A stretch of DNA of 64,000 bases from Juglans regia (GCF_001411555.2 NC_049912.1:18398341-18462340); one strand, 5' to 3'; shown: positions 51,766 through 61,733, numbered from the stretch's first letter. Notes: generated by a model from the sequence alone, not told the origin. Program-made: numbers and translations.

Positions 51766-52530
51766 GCCAAGTTAGACGTACATGCCGCATGTCAGGATCT
51801 GAAAGAGACAAAACCAGTCTACTGGCACGAAGTTTCTCCATGCAGACGTGGTACGACACAAACTGTTCATGTAGAATATAGCCAGTGGGAAGGAAATCGC
51901 TAGTACATATAAGACAGATAGCAAGCCAAGGAGGCAAAGTAAAAAATGGTAATGGTGTTTCACGTTCTGAACAGGGCGAGTGGGGATGTAACCCTATACA
52001 TTTTTAGTTTCTGTTTGAATTGAAAGTGAAATAGGCATCTGGAACTTTTCAAGTTTGAGAAGTAATATTTTTAATTTTTATAAAAATATTAGATATATTT
52101 TATAATAAAAAAAAATACAATATGATATTTCATATCAAAACATGTTAATAAATATATCAAAACATGTTAATCTATAAATTTATTTTTCTAAACTTTATGT
52201 ATAGATAAAATATTCTCTTAAGAATTACGTGCCTTTTAAGTACTCGAGTAAGGGATCGATGGAAAAATATACATAGAGGATATTATGCCGCGTTAAGGCT
52301 TAAATATATAGAACAATATACACGGGAATCAAAATATTTCAATTATATTGCTTAGAGTAATACTAGTTAGGCTTAAATATATAAATTTTTCACAGGTCAA
52401 TCTTTGTAAAATAGGAGATTAACTCAAACCAAGAAAAAAATGACTACGTGTTATTGGATTTTTTTTCCCTGAAAGTCGTCACATCCATAGTGATAAGAGT
52501 GCAAATACAAAGCCAAAACTCAAACCAAGA
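51766..52530. other. Upstream of the proteinase gene, no second gene
   Basis: Promoter side of the proteinase, then AT-rich sequence. No coding region supported. Confidence 0.4.
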
Positions 52531-52531
52531 G

Positions 52532-52532
52532 G

Positions 52533-52577
<45 letters not shown>
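52532..52577. repeat. Poly(A) tract
   Basis: About 45 consecutive A on the plus strand, 8 bp before the LTR of element B. It could be the tail of an otherwise lost retroposon or slippage-expanded sequence. The length is prone to sequencing error. Confidence 0.75.
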
Positions 52578-52581
<4 letters not shown>

Positions 52582-52585
52582 AACG

Positions 52586-53008
52586 TGTAACCCTCCAAAG
52601 AATTGAAAGGATAATCTCACTTTGAGGGTAAGGACCTCCAGAAAGAAGAGAAAGATAGAAGAAGAAAATGAAATTTCTTTTACTTTTTACATAAGTTTTT
52701 TCGGAGCAAAGTTGCTCAGTACATATAACCAACGTAATGGACCTGGGCCAAAAGCAACAACAAGATAATAAAACCACAATCTGGAGGGCGTTGCTCAGTA
52801 CATATAACCAACGTAATGGACCTGGGCCAAAAGCAACAACAAGATAATAAAACCACAATCTGCAAACTAATTTACACTAGGGGCGTAAACCCACTGATTA
52901 ATACAACTTAAAATCCAATAACTAATATAGAGGTTAAGATACAAAATTAAAAAGACAACTACAGCACATGGGCCACAGGGTCTGAACACTTCAAGCGGGT
53001 TTGTTACA
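52586..53008 (-). repeat. 3' LTR of element B
   Basis: TGTAACAAACCCGC...GGAGGGTTACA on the minus strand, 423 bp. It matches 61393-61733 throughout except for an extra 79-bp tandem copy (52711-52789 repeated at 52790-52862). Confidence 0.9.
52711..52862. repeat. Recent tandem duplication in element B 3' LTR
   Basis: Unit of 79 bp starting GTTGCTCAGTACATATAACC. The first 73 bp of both copies are identical. The other LTR has only one copy, with several substitutions, so the duplication postdates insertion. Confidence 0.9.
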
Positions 53009-53139
53009 TTGTCGTCCCCTTCAAAAACCTTGTCCTCAAGGTTTAGATCACTAGCTAGTCTCCTAAATAACTTGGTATAGGACTCCTTTCTTTCAAACCC
53101 CATTCCTAATTCAAAGATTGACACTTCTCGGAACAGATA

Positions 53140-53642
53140 ATGCCTTCTCTAGGTATTGCCCTTGGTTGACTCATGGCATACTCCTCGACCTCTTCCTTTG
53201 CCTTTAATGCTTGGAGCTATAGACTAGTTCTCTCTAATGCTCCACCTAAACCACAAAAGTCCTTGGAAACTAGTGGTTCAGCTGTTCTAAGTTGTAGAAG
53301 ATTCTTAGTTGCAACAAGTGCCTGCTCATTTTCTAACTGATACTCTTTCTGATCGCCCACAAGAGAGATGGCTTCCCTGTGCATTCCAACATCAATGCTT
53401 GAATTGCTCAGAATGGCCTGGAACATCATATATCTAGCATATAATGCTTGGATGGACTCTTCTAACAAACTAGATTTTACAATCTTCATTAGCTTTGCCA
53501 ATGCCCCAAGTTCCAAGACCCGCTCCCAAACACCTGCATTATTCTGACTGTCTTTAAGTTCCTCCTTCAGTTTCGTAACAACTTGAACTTCATACTTCAA
53601 ATTACAAATTGACTCAAAATGCAGTAACACAAGGTCATTCAT
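53140..53642 (-). pseudogene. Captured fragment of an ARM-repeat Hsp70 nucleotide-exchange factor (FES1/SIL1-like)
   Basis: The product text includes VLELGALAKLMKIVKSS, EESIQALYA, QAILSNSSIDVGMHREA, YQLENEQALVATKNLLQLRT and VSKDFCGLGGALER, then after a stop LQALKAKEEVEEYAM. In intact plant FES1/SIL1-like proteins, which release nucleotide from Hsp70/BiP, these blocks occur in the same order with extra sequence between them. The copy therefore has internal deletions. Segments from several exons appear contiguous, which points to capture through RNA. It sits between the FBL4-like fragment and the polypurine tract of element B, in sense with the element. Confidence 0.75.
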
Positions 53643-53649
53643 CCAATAG

Positions 53650-53869
53650 TCTAGTCATTTTCCTCTATCAAAAGGCCAATGAATTGGTACTAGAAGGATT
53701 TGAGTTACCAGGTGCTTACCCCTACAGTTCTCAAAAAGGAGGTAGATATTTATGTTGGAGTCATCTCCACCATGGACAACAAGCCCATCCAATTCAAGCT
53801 TCACTTATATTCCTTCCACTTGCTCAATATGTACCTTCTCATTCCCCTCACCACCAATAATTGTAGCTT
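53650..53869 (-). other. Unassigned part of element B
   Basis: Lies between the two captured gene fragments. The minus-strand text VKLELDGLVVHGGDDSN is not recognised. It may be element sequence or a third captured piece. Confidence 0.3.
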
Positions 53870-54700
53870 GAACATCATCACCATAAGAACAATCTACCAA
53901 GTGAAGAGCTTGCAAAAGCTTACAACCCTTTCAAACTTCAAGAAGGGCATTATGGCCTATATTTTGGTAGAATAACAACACTAACTTTGTGAGGTGTGGG
54001 CAAAAATTTCCCTTGGATTCCAGTCCCCTAGTTCCAAGATTATGGCACCCATTAACTTTGATATGTGTAAGTTTCTTGCCACCAATTGCAATTGATTCCA
54101 AGCCCCTGTAATCCAGGAAATAACAATCACTCAGGGTATGATTCCTTAACTTCTTACAACTATTGTCAATAGCATGTAGACCCCTTTCAGTAAGTCTCTA
54201 CCAACTGAATAGAGCCAGCAACTCCAGCCATGAACAAGAAGTGCCAATAGTTGCCAAAGCCTCATCAGTAACATTAACACATTGTATTTTCAAAACTTTC
54301 AAAAGAGAACTTTCCTTGGCCGTAGCAAGTAGCCTTTTGTGGCTTAGGCACTCTAAATCCAACAACCCACACTTCTGAGATATAGATATCAAACCCCTAC
54401 TTGACACAACATTGCACCAAACCAAGCTCAACTTCTCTAGCATTTCATCTAACAACTTACGAGAAACAATCAAACTGATGTCTTTGGGAAAATCAAGTCC
54501 CATTGATTGTAGATGGTCCCTTAATCCAAAGTCAAGGCTACACGCCCCATCTAGAGGAGGCTTAATGGTGATAATAAACAGGTTATTATGGTGCATATAA
54601 CGAGTAAGACTAACGTCTCTATTTTGATTTATTTGCTGGTGTGGACTATAATGATGCCCAGCATAACGAGCCTCCTCAGATAATTGAAGCATAGACTACG
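53870..54700 (-). pseudogene. Captured fragment of F-box/LRR-repeat protein 4 (FBL4-like)
   Basis: The frame from 54692 contains EKLSLVWCNVVSSRGLISIS, then LLKVLKIQCVNVTDEALATI, LELLALFSW and a stop. It continues in the same frame with RLTERGLHAIDNSCKKLRN, TLSDCYF, GLESIAIGGKKLTHIKVNGC, NLGTRGLES and KGCKLLQALHLVDCS. These are consecutive cysteine-containing LRRs of plant FBL4, a substrate receptor of SCF ubiquitin ligases. The F-box itself is absent. About 100 residues are missing after GLISISQKC, and there are at least two nonsense codons. It is not functional. Confidence 0.8.
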
Positions 54701-54826
54701 GGGGAAGAAAAAGTATGGTTAAGGAGCCAAGCACAGTATTGTGATTTGTGATTTGTCATTTTTAGGGCTTTGCATTTTTATATTCAAACTTGAGGTATGG
54801 TTAGGGAGCCAAGCACAGTCGGTATG

Positions 54827-55519
54827 TGTTATGGATGAAAATAAATGCAAGAGAATGTGATGGGCACCAACATAGACCTAGTCTTAAAAATCATTTACAA
54901 GTTTCAGATGTGCCAATTACAAAGTCAAAGGCCAAGAAGATCAAGGAAGTAATGCAAGAATTGGTGCAATCCACTTGGGACAAGTTTAGCAAGAGCTGGT
55001 CTAAATTCTCCATTCATTGACTTGATTTTGGCTTTCTTGGGTGAGTTTTCGAATTGATTGTGAGTTCAAGGGATTCAATTCCTGCGGGTTCATATCAGAA
55101 TGGAAGAAGAAGTGCAAAAGTGCAACTGGAAATGGGAATTGAGTGGAAGGAGATTTTGTTGGTAGTTAATAAATGGGGCGTTTTGGTAGGTTAAGTGATA
55201 CGCGTTTCGTTGTAAGGGAAAGAATAATATGTGTTGTAGTGAAACGATGTGTTTAATATTAGTGATGTAGTGGGTTTTGTGTATAGAAGAAGAGAATGTA
55301 TGGGTTAGTGATACGGGGCATTTTATTGCATTGTTTGTATAAAAGGGAGCTCGTGTTTGTAAGAGAGATATTAGAAAGCTTGGACGAATTTTGTTACAAT
55401 AGAGGTTGAGAGTTCCTCGAAAACTCTTTCCAAGAATAAAGATTAGTTCTTGGGTTTCTTGAATTCTTGATTACGATCTTTCTTTCTTCTTAGTCTTGTA
55501 TTCTAGATTATTCCTAACA
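54827..55519 (+). repeat. 5' LTR of element A
   Basis: 693 bp. It matches the 449-bp 3' LTR except for an extra 54858-55096. TATA box TATAAAA at 55338-55344. Confidence 0.9.
54858..55096. repeat. 239-bp insertion in the 5' LTR only
   Basis: Bounded by AGAATG at 54852-54857 and 55097-55102 and missing from the 3' LTR. It contains an open stretch ITKSKAKKIKEVMQELVQS resembling the (T/S)RAKK(I/L)KEA text seen near gag of plant Gypsy elements. A small retroelement fragment is likely. Confidence 0.6.
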
Positions 55520-55545
55520 TTGGTATCAAAGAGGAAAGATTCCTC

Positions 55546-56400
55546 ATGGCAGAAGCGACACGGGTCACAGCTTGGAAAGCAACTTAAGAAACTACACAGA
55601 GGTAGCAGGAGGCTATGCAGCTGCAATTGGATGATCAACAACGTTCGATTCATGTTATTTCTAACAGGTTGGATCAGTTAACTGATATGATGAGAACTTT
55701 AGTTGAGAATCGTAGAGTAAAGTCTTTTGGTGAGGGAACTCAGGAGCCAAGAAGTATGTTGCCTAAAGGAGTCAGACTTGGCTTTCCTCACTTTGATGGT
55801 AGTAACCCAGTAGCATAAGTTTTCAAACTGAATCAGTATTTCGAGTTTCATCAAGTTTCCCCATTCCAGAGGCTTTTAATAGTCTCTTATCATATGGAAG
55901 GAGAAGCTTTAGTGTGGTATCAAGATGCTGTTGATGGTGGGCAGTTTGTTACATGGGAAGCCTTTGTTAAGGCTTTATTGGTCAGGTTTGGACCAACGGA
56001 GTATGATGATCTCATGGAGGCCTTGACAAGACTGAAACAAACATCTACTATGGCTATTTACAAAGCACAGTTTGAAAATCTTTCAAATAGATTGAAGGGT
56101 CTTTCTAAACAACACAAATTGAGTTTTAAATGGTCTTAAAGATGAGTGAGACTACCAGTTCGCATGCTTAATTCCAGAAGTTTGAATGCTATTGTTTGAA
56201 GTCAGGGTGGAGTAGCACTTCTCATGGTAGTACTGATAATTCAATGACTGGAAATCAAAAGAATATAGTACAAGGGAAAAAGATTTTATCTTGGCAAATG
56301 GATGAAAAAATGGTTGTTACCACTGTGAGGAGAAGTAGAACCCAAGACACGTTTGTAAGAACCCTCAAGTATATCTTTTGCAAGCTGATGTTAATGAGGT
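55546..56400 (+). pseudogene. Element A gag
   Basis: ATG at 55546 (MAEATRVTAWKAT, then TAA at 55585-55587). Then LQLDDQQRSIHVISNRLDQL, LPKGVRLGFPHFDGSNPV, a stop, and the Retrotrans_gag core with MEGEALVWYQDAVDGGQFVTW, FGPTEYDDLMEALTRL and YKAQFENLSNRLKGLSKQHK. A frameshift follows near 56120. This structural protein forms virus-like particles in intact elements. Confidence 0.85.
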
Positions 56401-56401
56401 A

Positions 56402-56626
56402 AGGCAGGTTTGGGGGATGGGATGAGACACAAAATTCTCATCTCATCTCATCTCATCTCATCATTACACATTTTTCAAATCCTCATACAAAATATAATAA
56501 ACAATTCAACTTTTTCAAATCCTAATTCAACTTTTTCAAATCCCAATACAATAATAATACTAAAACATAATATTTTAAACACTAAAACAAAATACAAAAT
56601 TCTCATCTCACCCCCCAAACCTGCCC
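56402..56626. mobile_element. Tourist-like MITE inserted in element A
   Basis: Terminal inverted repeats GGCAGGTTTGGGGG at both ends, with GAGATGAGA-type subterminal sequence. 3-bp duplication GTA (56399-56401 and 56627-56629). Removing the element and one GTA rejoins AATGAG-GTA-GTTGATTGTGAG in the gag/protease frame (NEVVDCEGEEGS). Confidence 0.85.
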
Positions 56627-57010
56627 GTAGTTGATTGTGAGGGGGAAGAAGGGTCTCTAAATGACACAGGGGGAGGAGTTGACAATGAGGTTGAGGAGAA
56701 TTTAGAAGTTTCAATCCATGCTATTTTGGATCTCCCTAGCCCCAATACTATGAGGTTGAAAGGAGTGATTGGTGCTCAGCCAGTAGTGATTTTGGTTGAT
56801 TCTGGCAGCACACATAACTTTCTTGATGTGCAAGTTGCTAAGCTGGCTAAGGTGAGGGTTTCTGTTGGACCTCAGTTGCAGGTTAAAGCAGCTAATGGTG
56901 AGAAGCTGTTGAGCCAAGGAAGATGTGAGGAATTAAATGTAAAGATTCAGGGTCACAAATTTCCTGTTTCTCCATTTATTATCCTTAGGTGGCTGTGATT
57001 TAGTTATGGG
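56627..57010 (+). pseudogene. Element A protease domain
   Basis: Reads ILDLPSPNTMRLKGVIGAQP then VVILVDSGSTHNFLDVQVA and GPQLQVKAANGEKLLSQG. DSGSTHNFLD is the aspartic protease active site of plant Gypsy polyproteins. The frame breaks near 56995. Confidence 0.85.
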
Positions 57011-57448
57011 GGTGAAGTGGTTGAGGACATTGGGGCCTATAGTTTGGGATTTTATGAAGATGTCAATGCAGTTTTAGTCTATGGGTAAAGAGGTGTTGTT
57101 GCATGGGTTGTGCAATGGAGATAATTCTGTGGAGGAAGGAAAAAAAATTCTTTAAACCATCTTCAGCAAGGCAACAAGGATGGTTTTTGCAGCTGTTGTT
57201 TGCAGAGGTAGATAGTAACAATGGCAATAACCAGAAAGAAGTTTCTGAGTTGTTGACTAAGTTTCAGAACATTTTTTAGGAGCCAAGAGGTCTACCTCCT
57301 TCAAGGTCATAAGATAGTGTTAAAAGGTGATGCTCAACTTGTTTCAGTCAAGCCTTATAGATACCCTTTCTATCATAAATCTGAGATAGAAAAAATTGTA
57401 CAGGTTTTGCTTAAGTCAGGAGTGATAAGACCAAGTCAGAGCCCATAT

Positions 57449-57640
57449 TGTGATACCCTATATGATATGGATAAGGGTAGGTGGTGAATGAGATCCTACA
57501 TTACTTAGGAAAGAAAATTTATTGCTCTTTATAAGGTTTCAATGTGGCTTCAATTGTATAATTGAATAGTCCTTTTGGAGCATAGGCCATGTGATTTGGG
57601 CCTTCCATTGGGGCGTTACAAATGGTTTCAGAGCCAGGTT
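57449..57640 (+). mobile_element. TRIM-type LTR fragment inserted in the RT region
   Basis: TGTGATACCCTATATG...GGGGCGTTACA is a 172-bp LTR-like unit (57449-57620). It is followed by ATGGTTTCAGAGCC (57622-57635), close to the tRNA-Met primer site. It separates CCAAGTCAGAGCCCATAT from CCTCTCCTGTTCTC, which would read QSPYSSPVL in an uninterrupted RT. Only one LTR remains. Confidence 0.65.
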
Positions 57641-58291
57641 TTTCCTCTCCTGTTCTCTTGGTAAGAAAGGCTGATGGGAGTTGGAGGATGCGCATAGATT
57701 ACAAAGCCTTGAACCAAGAAACAATCAAGGATAAGTTCCAAATTCCTATGATTGACAAACTTATTGATGAACTATTTGGAGCACAGATTTTTTTCGAAGC
57801 TTGATCTGAAATCTGGGTACCACCAGATCAAAGTGAGAGGGGAAGACATACCCAAGACTACATTCATGACTCACGAGGGTTGTTATGAATTTTTAGTTAT
57901 GCCCTTTGGGCTAACTAATGCACCAACAACTTCCCAAGGTTTAATGAATGAGGTATTTAAGCCTTATTTGAGGAAGTTTGATTTGGTCTTTGTTGATGAT
58001 ATTCTGGTGTATAGTAGCACTTATTCTGAGCATTTGAAACATTTGAGGATAGTGTTGGAGACTTTGAAGTGTAACCAACTGTATGCAAAAATGTCCAAGT
58101 GTAAATTTGGAGTGGCTGAGGTGGATTATTTGGGGCATCTTATTTCAGGTGAGGGGGTTAAAGCTGATCTAGGCAAGATAGCTTCTATGTTGGATTGGTC
58201 CATTCCAACTTCCTTGAAGTCAACGAGAGGGTTTCTTGGTCTCACTGGCTGCTACAGAAAATTTATAAGGGGTTATGGTTTCATTGCAGCC
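57641..58291 (+). pseudogene. Element A reverse transcriptase
   Basis: Segments in order: [40 protein letters not shown], a 1-base frameshift near 57790, [29 protein letters not shown], the catalytic FVDDILVYS (about 57990-58016) and [11 protein letters not shown]. The YVDD-type box is present as FVDD. Confidence 0.9.
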
Positions 58292-58470
58292 CAAGGAGGA
58301 ACCAGAAAATCTGGTTTGGGTGGGCCAAGTTAAAAAAATAATAATTTTGGAGGGGCCAAATACTAATTTTTATATATTATACTTTATAAAAACACCTTTC
58401 AAAACTTAATTTTCATCAAATTTTGAGTTTTTTTTTTTTTTGGGGAAGCCTCTTAGTAGTTCCACCCCTG
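58292..58470. mobile_element. Small TIR element inserted between RT and RNase H
   Basis: 179 bp with ends CAAGGAGGAACCAG and, complemented, CAGGGGTGGAACTA. Perfect 9-bp duplication ATTGCAGCC (58283-58291 and 58471-58479), suggesting the Mutator-like class. Excision with one duplication copy restores GYGFIAAPLTILLKK. Confidence 0.85.
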
Positions 58471-59236
58471 ATTGCAGCCCCTCTCACAATTTTGTTAAAG
58501 AAAAATGCATTTGAATGGTCACAAACAGCAGCAACAACATTTGAGGGATTAAAGAAGGTTGTTACACAGCCACCTGTTCTAAGATTGCCTGACTTCTCGA
58601 AACCTTTTACAGTAAAGTGTGATGCCAATGGAGTAGGGTTGGGGGCAGTCCTCATGCAAAAGGGACAAACAATTGCTTACTTTAGCAAGGTGCTTAAAGG
58701 CATAAGTTTGTTACTTTCAACCTATGAGAATGAATTATTGGCCCTTGTCTCTATAGTTCAAAGATGGAGATCGTACTTGTTTGGTCAAGCCTTTTAAGGT
58801 TAAAACTCACCAACAAGCATTGAAGTTTCTCTTGGAGCAGAAAATGGGGACTGAGTCTCAACAAAAATGGGTGGCAAAGTTAGTGGGGTATGACTTCACA
58901 ATCGAGTACAAACAAGGCAAAGAGAATAAAGTAGCAAATGGGTTATCCAGGAAGGGTGAAGAGCATATTGCAACATTGGCTTTGATTTCTTTTCCTACCC
59001 CTTTATGGGTTGAGGAACTGAGAAGTAGCTATTCAGTATCACAAGAAGTTATGGACATTATCTCTAAGTCGCAAAATGGAGATATGTCTATGAGACATTA
59101 TAGTTTACAACAAGGCTTGTTATTGAGGAAAGGGAAGCTAATAATAGTCCTTTTATCTCCTTTTAAGGAGAAAATCTTACATTGTATACATAATAACCTC
59201 AAGCAGGACATGTTGGGTATCATAAACTTTACATAA
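58471..59236 (+). pseudogene. Element A RNase H and linker
   Basis: Contains FEGLKKVVTQPPVLRLPDFS, KCDANGVGLGAVLMQKGQTI, FSKVLKG and, after a shift near 58790, HQQALKFLLEQKM and VGYDFTIEYKQGKENKVANG, followed by LSRK. These are the standard Gypsy RNase H landmarks. Confidence 0.85.
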
Positions 59237-60444
59237 AGCTCGAATGGATTTTTTCTGGGAAGGTATGCATGGTGATATCAGGAGGTTTGTGAGGGAATGT
59301 GAGGTGTGTCAGACTGCAAAATATGAGACACTTCATCCAATTGGCTTGCTATAGCCATTGCCCATTCCAGGTTAATCTTGGACTGATATTTCAATGGACT
59401 TCATTGAAGGTTTGCCTCAATCACATGGTTCTTCTATCATTTTTTTTGTTATTGATAGATTTACCTAGTATTCACATTTTTTTTTCCATTGGCACACCCA
59501 TACACTGTTGTGAAGGTAGCTCAAGTATTTTTTTAATGGAGTTTTTAAACTCCATGGTATGCCTAAGACTATAGTCTCAGACAGAGATCCCGTTTTTACA
59601 AGTTCACTTTGGAAGGAGTTGTTTTAGCTGCAGAACACTACTTTGGCCTTTAGTTCTTATTATCACCCACAGACAGATGGGCAAACTGAGGTCTTAAACA
59701 AATGTATTGAAGGGTATATGACGTGTTATGTAAGGGTCAAACCTAAGGACTGGAGTCTATGCTTTTCAATGGTTGAATGGTGTTACAACACAACCATTCA
59801 TTCCGCTACTGGGTTAACTCAATTTAAGTCCTTGTATGGGTATCCAGCCCCTAAGCTTTTATCTTATGTGCAAGGAACCACTTCCAATGAGGTTGTAGAT
59901 CAACAGTTGAGGACTAGAGAAGAGGTAATAGTCTTGTTGAAGGAAAACTTACAGAAATCTCAGCACATGATGAAGTATTTTGCTTATCAGAAGAGAGTAG
60001 AGAGACATTTTGATGTGGGGGATTGGGTATTTCTGAGACTACAACCATATAGACAGAATTCAGTGGCTATGCGCCAGCCACAACTTGAAGCTTGCCCCTC
60101 GTTATTATGGACCATTTCATATCACTGCTAAGTTGGGAAGTGTTGCATATAGACTCAACTTGCCAAATTCATCCAAGATACATTATGTCTTTCATGTATC
60201 TTGTTTGAAGAGGAAGTTGGGACAACATGTTACTTGTATACCTTCTTTACCTCCAATAGATATAGAAGGCAGCATTCAGCCAAAACCTGAGGTTATTTTG
60301 GATAGATGTATGAAGAAAAAGGGGATTCAAGCTATCACAGAAGCATTGGTGAAATGGACTAGAACTTCAATGGAGGACAGTACATGGGAGTCCTTGTGGA
60401 AGCTAAGGGACCTTTACCCTCAGCTCGTGGGCAAGGTCTTGTAA
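59230..60444 (+). pseudogene. Element A integrase and chromodomain-like tail
   Basis: Zinc-finger part: ARMDFFWEGMHGDIRRFVRE, CEVCQTAKYETLHP. Catalytic core with [39 protein letters not shown] and CIEGYMTCYV. C-terminal part with LAPRYYGPFHITAKLGSVAY, LNLP, IHYVFHVSCLKRKLG, and a tail ALVKWTRTSMEDSTWESL that resembles a degenerate chromodomain. Several stops lie at 59350-59640. Confidence 0.88.
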
Positions 60445-60507
60445 GGGGGAACTATGGCTCACATTTTACCAGCCTTGTGGTCAAGGCTTTTGGAAGTGGG
60501 GAGGAAT

Positions 60508-60956
60508 TGTTATGGGTGAAAATAAATGCAAGAGAATGGAAGAAGAAGTGCAAAAGTGCAGCTAGATAGGGGAATTGAGTGGAAGGAAGGTTAGTTGGCA
60601 GTTAATAAATGGGGCATTTTGGTAGGTTAAGTGATACAGGGCATTTTGTTGTAAGGGAAAAAATAATATGTGTTGTAGTGAAACGGTGCGTTTAGTATTA
60701 GTGATGCGGTGGGTTTTGTGTATAGAAGAAGAGATTGTATGGGTTAGTGATAGGGGCGTTTTACTGCACTGTTTGTATAAAAGGGAGCTCTGTTTGTAAG
60801 AGATGTATCTGAAAGCTTAGACGAATTTTGTTACAGTGGAGGTTGAGGGTTCCTCGAAAACTCTTTCCAAGAAAAAAGATTGGGTCTTAGGTTTCTTGAA
60901 TTCTTGATTGCGTTCCTTCTTTCTTCTTAGTCTTGTATTCCAGATTATCCCTAACA
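60508..60956 (+). repeat. 3' LTR of element A
   Basis: 449 bp, TGTTATGGGTG...CCTAACA. TATA box TATAAAA at 60776-60782. It differs from the 5' LTR by many substitutions, so the insertion is not recent. Confidence 0.9.
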
Positions 60957-61364
60957 GTACATTGCCTGGACTCCATTATGCAAGGCCACCCCGACACGTC
61001 TGCCTTGAAGATTTGCATGGTCAAGGTCCCCTTCCTTGGTGAGATCCGTCTCGATTGTTGAAAGAGACGGTAGAAAGAGAGGGCGATCTAATAGTGGAAA
61101 GAAACTCTCTGGCTCCGTGGCTCCATTTTCATTTGTAGTTGTAATTGTATTAGATGGCGTAAAACTTGCTTCAACCTCGACTGATTCTTGAATAATATCT
61201 TCGATTGCCATAGAAATCTCTTCCCTGGTTGCATCAATGGCTGTGCCTGTTTCCTTTTTCATGGAAGCAATTTTATCTGCAACCCTTTCTAGTTGTTGCT
61301 GATACACCTCACAGCTTTCTTTCAGTTGAAGAAATAATTCCATGATTAATTCCATTGATAACAT
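60957..61364 (-). pseudogene. Element B leader ORF (gag-like, coiled coil)
   Basis: From ATG 61362-61364, 14 bases after the primer site, an open frame (MLSMELIMELFLQLKE, then VYQQQLERVADKIASMKKET and SMAIEDIIQE) runs to the junction with element A at 60956. It is predicted helical and probably the remnant of gag. It could also be a third captured sequence. Confidence 0.45.
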
Positions 61365-61392
61365 AGAAATTGGTGTCTCTCTGATACCGATT

Positions 61393-61733
61393 TGTAACAC
61401 TCCAAAGAATTGAAAAGATAATCTCACTTCGAGAGTGAGGACCTCTAAAAAGAAAAGGAAGATAGAAGAAGAAAATGAACTTTCTTTTACTTTTTGCATA
61501 AGTTTTCATAGCAAAGTTGCTTAGTACATATAACCAACATAATGGGCCTGTGCTAAAAGCAATAACAAGATAATAAAATCACAATCTGCAAACTAACTTA
61601 TGTTAGGGGCCTAAGTCCACTGATTAATACAACTTAAAGTCCAATGATTAATGTAAAGGCTGAATGCAAAATTAAAAAGATAACTACAGCACATGGGCCA
61701 CAAGGTTTGAACACTTCAAGCGAGTTTGTCACA
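61393..61733 (-). repeat. 5' LTR of element B
   Basis: Minus-strand TGTGACAAACTCGC...GGAGTGTTACA, 341 bp, matching 52586-53008 apart from the tandem duplication there and roughly 8% substitutions judged by eye. Confidence 0.9.

Larger units (their letters stand above)
54827..60956 (+). mobile_element. Ty3/Gypsy chromovirus-like element A, inserted in B
   Basis: LTRs 54827-55519 and 60508-60956 (TGTTATGG...CCTAACA). A primer site TGGTATCAAAGAG follows at 55521-55533 and a purine-rich GGAAGTGGGGAGGAAT precedes the 3' LTR. Gene order is gag, protease, RT, RNase H, integrase and a chromodomain-like tail, which defines Ty3/Gypsy. The flanking 5-mers are GTATG and GTACA, only partly alike. Stops and frameshifts are scattered through it. 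It contains three later insertions (56402-56626, 57449-57640, 58292-58470) and an extra 239 bp in its 5' LTR. Confidence 0.92.
52586..61733 (-). mobile_element. LTR retrotransposon B carrying two host-gene fragments, nested by element A
   Basis: Two LTRs in the same minus orientation (52586-53008 and 61393-61733). They are flanked by AAACG (52581-52585) and AAATG (61734-61738), a 5-bp duplication with one mismatch. A primer-binding site, ATCGGTATCAGAGAG, follows the 5' LTR at 61378-61391 (tRNA-Met type). A purine-rich GAAGGGGACGACAA precedes the 3' LTR at about 53009-53022. Without element A (54827-60956) B is about 3.0 kb. It has a leader ORF but no protease, RT or integrase, so it is non-autonomous. 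Its interior includes FBL4-like and FES1/SIL1-like gene fragments in the element's own orientation. Confidence 0.85.

Noticed and set aside
52520..52858. Open frame encoding a poly-Phe run on the minus strand
   Set aside because: It is the poly(A) tract at 52532-52577 joined to LTR sequence, not a gene.
53217..53642. A functional FES1/SIL1-like gene
   Set aside because: Only part of the ARM region is present, with internal losses and a stop near 53215.
53870..54700. A functional F-box/LRR gene
   Set aside because: No F-box, a gap of about 100 residues, in-frame stops, and location inside an LTR retrotransposon.
57622..57804. Apparent protein start [16 protein letters not shown]
   Set aside because: The ATG belongs to the primer site of the inserted TRIM LTR. 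The reverse transcriptase merely continues from it.
55546..60444. Endogenous plant pararetrovirus
   Set aside because: LTRs, an integrase with zinc finger and catalytic core, and Ty3/Gypsy gene order identify an LTR retrotransposon.
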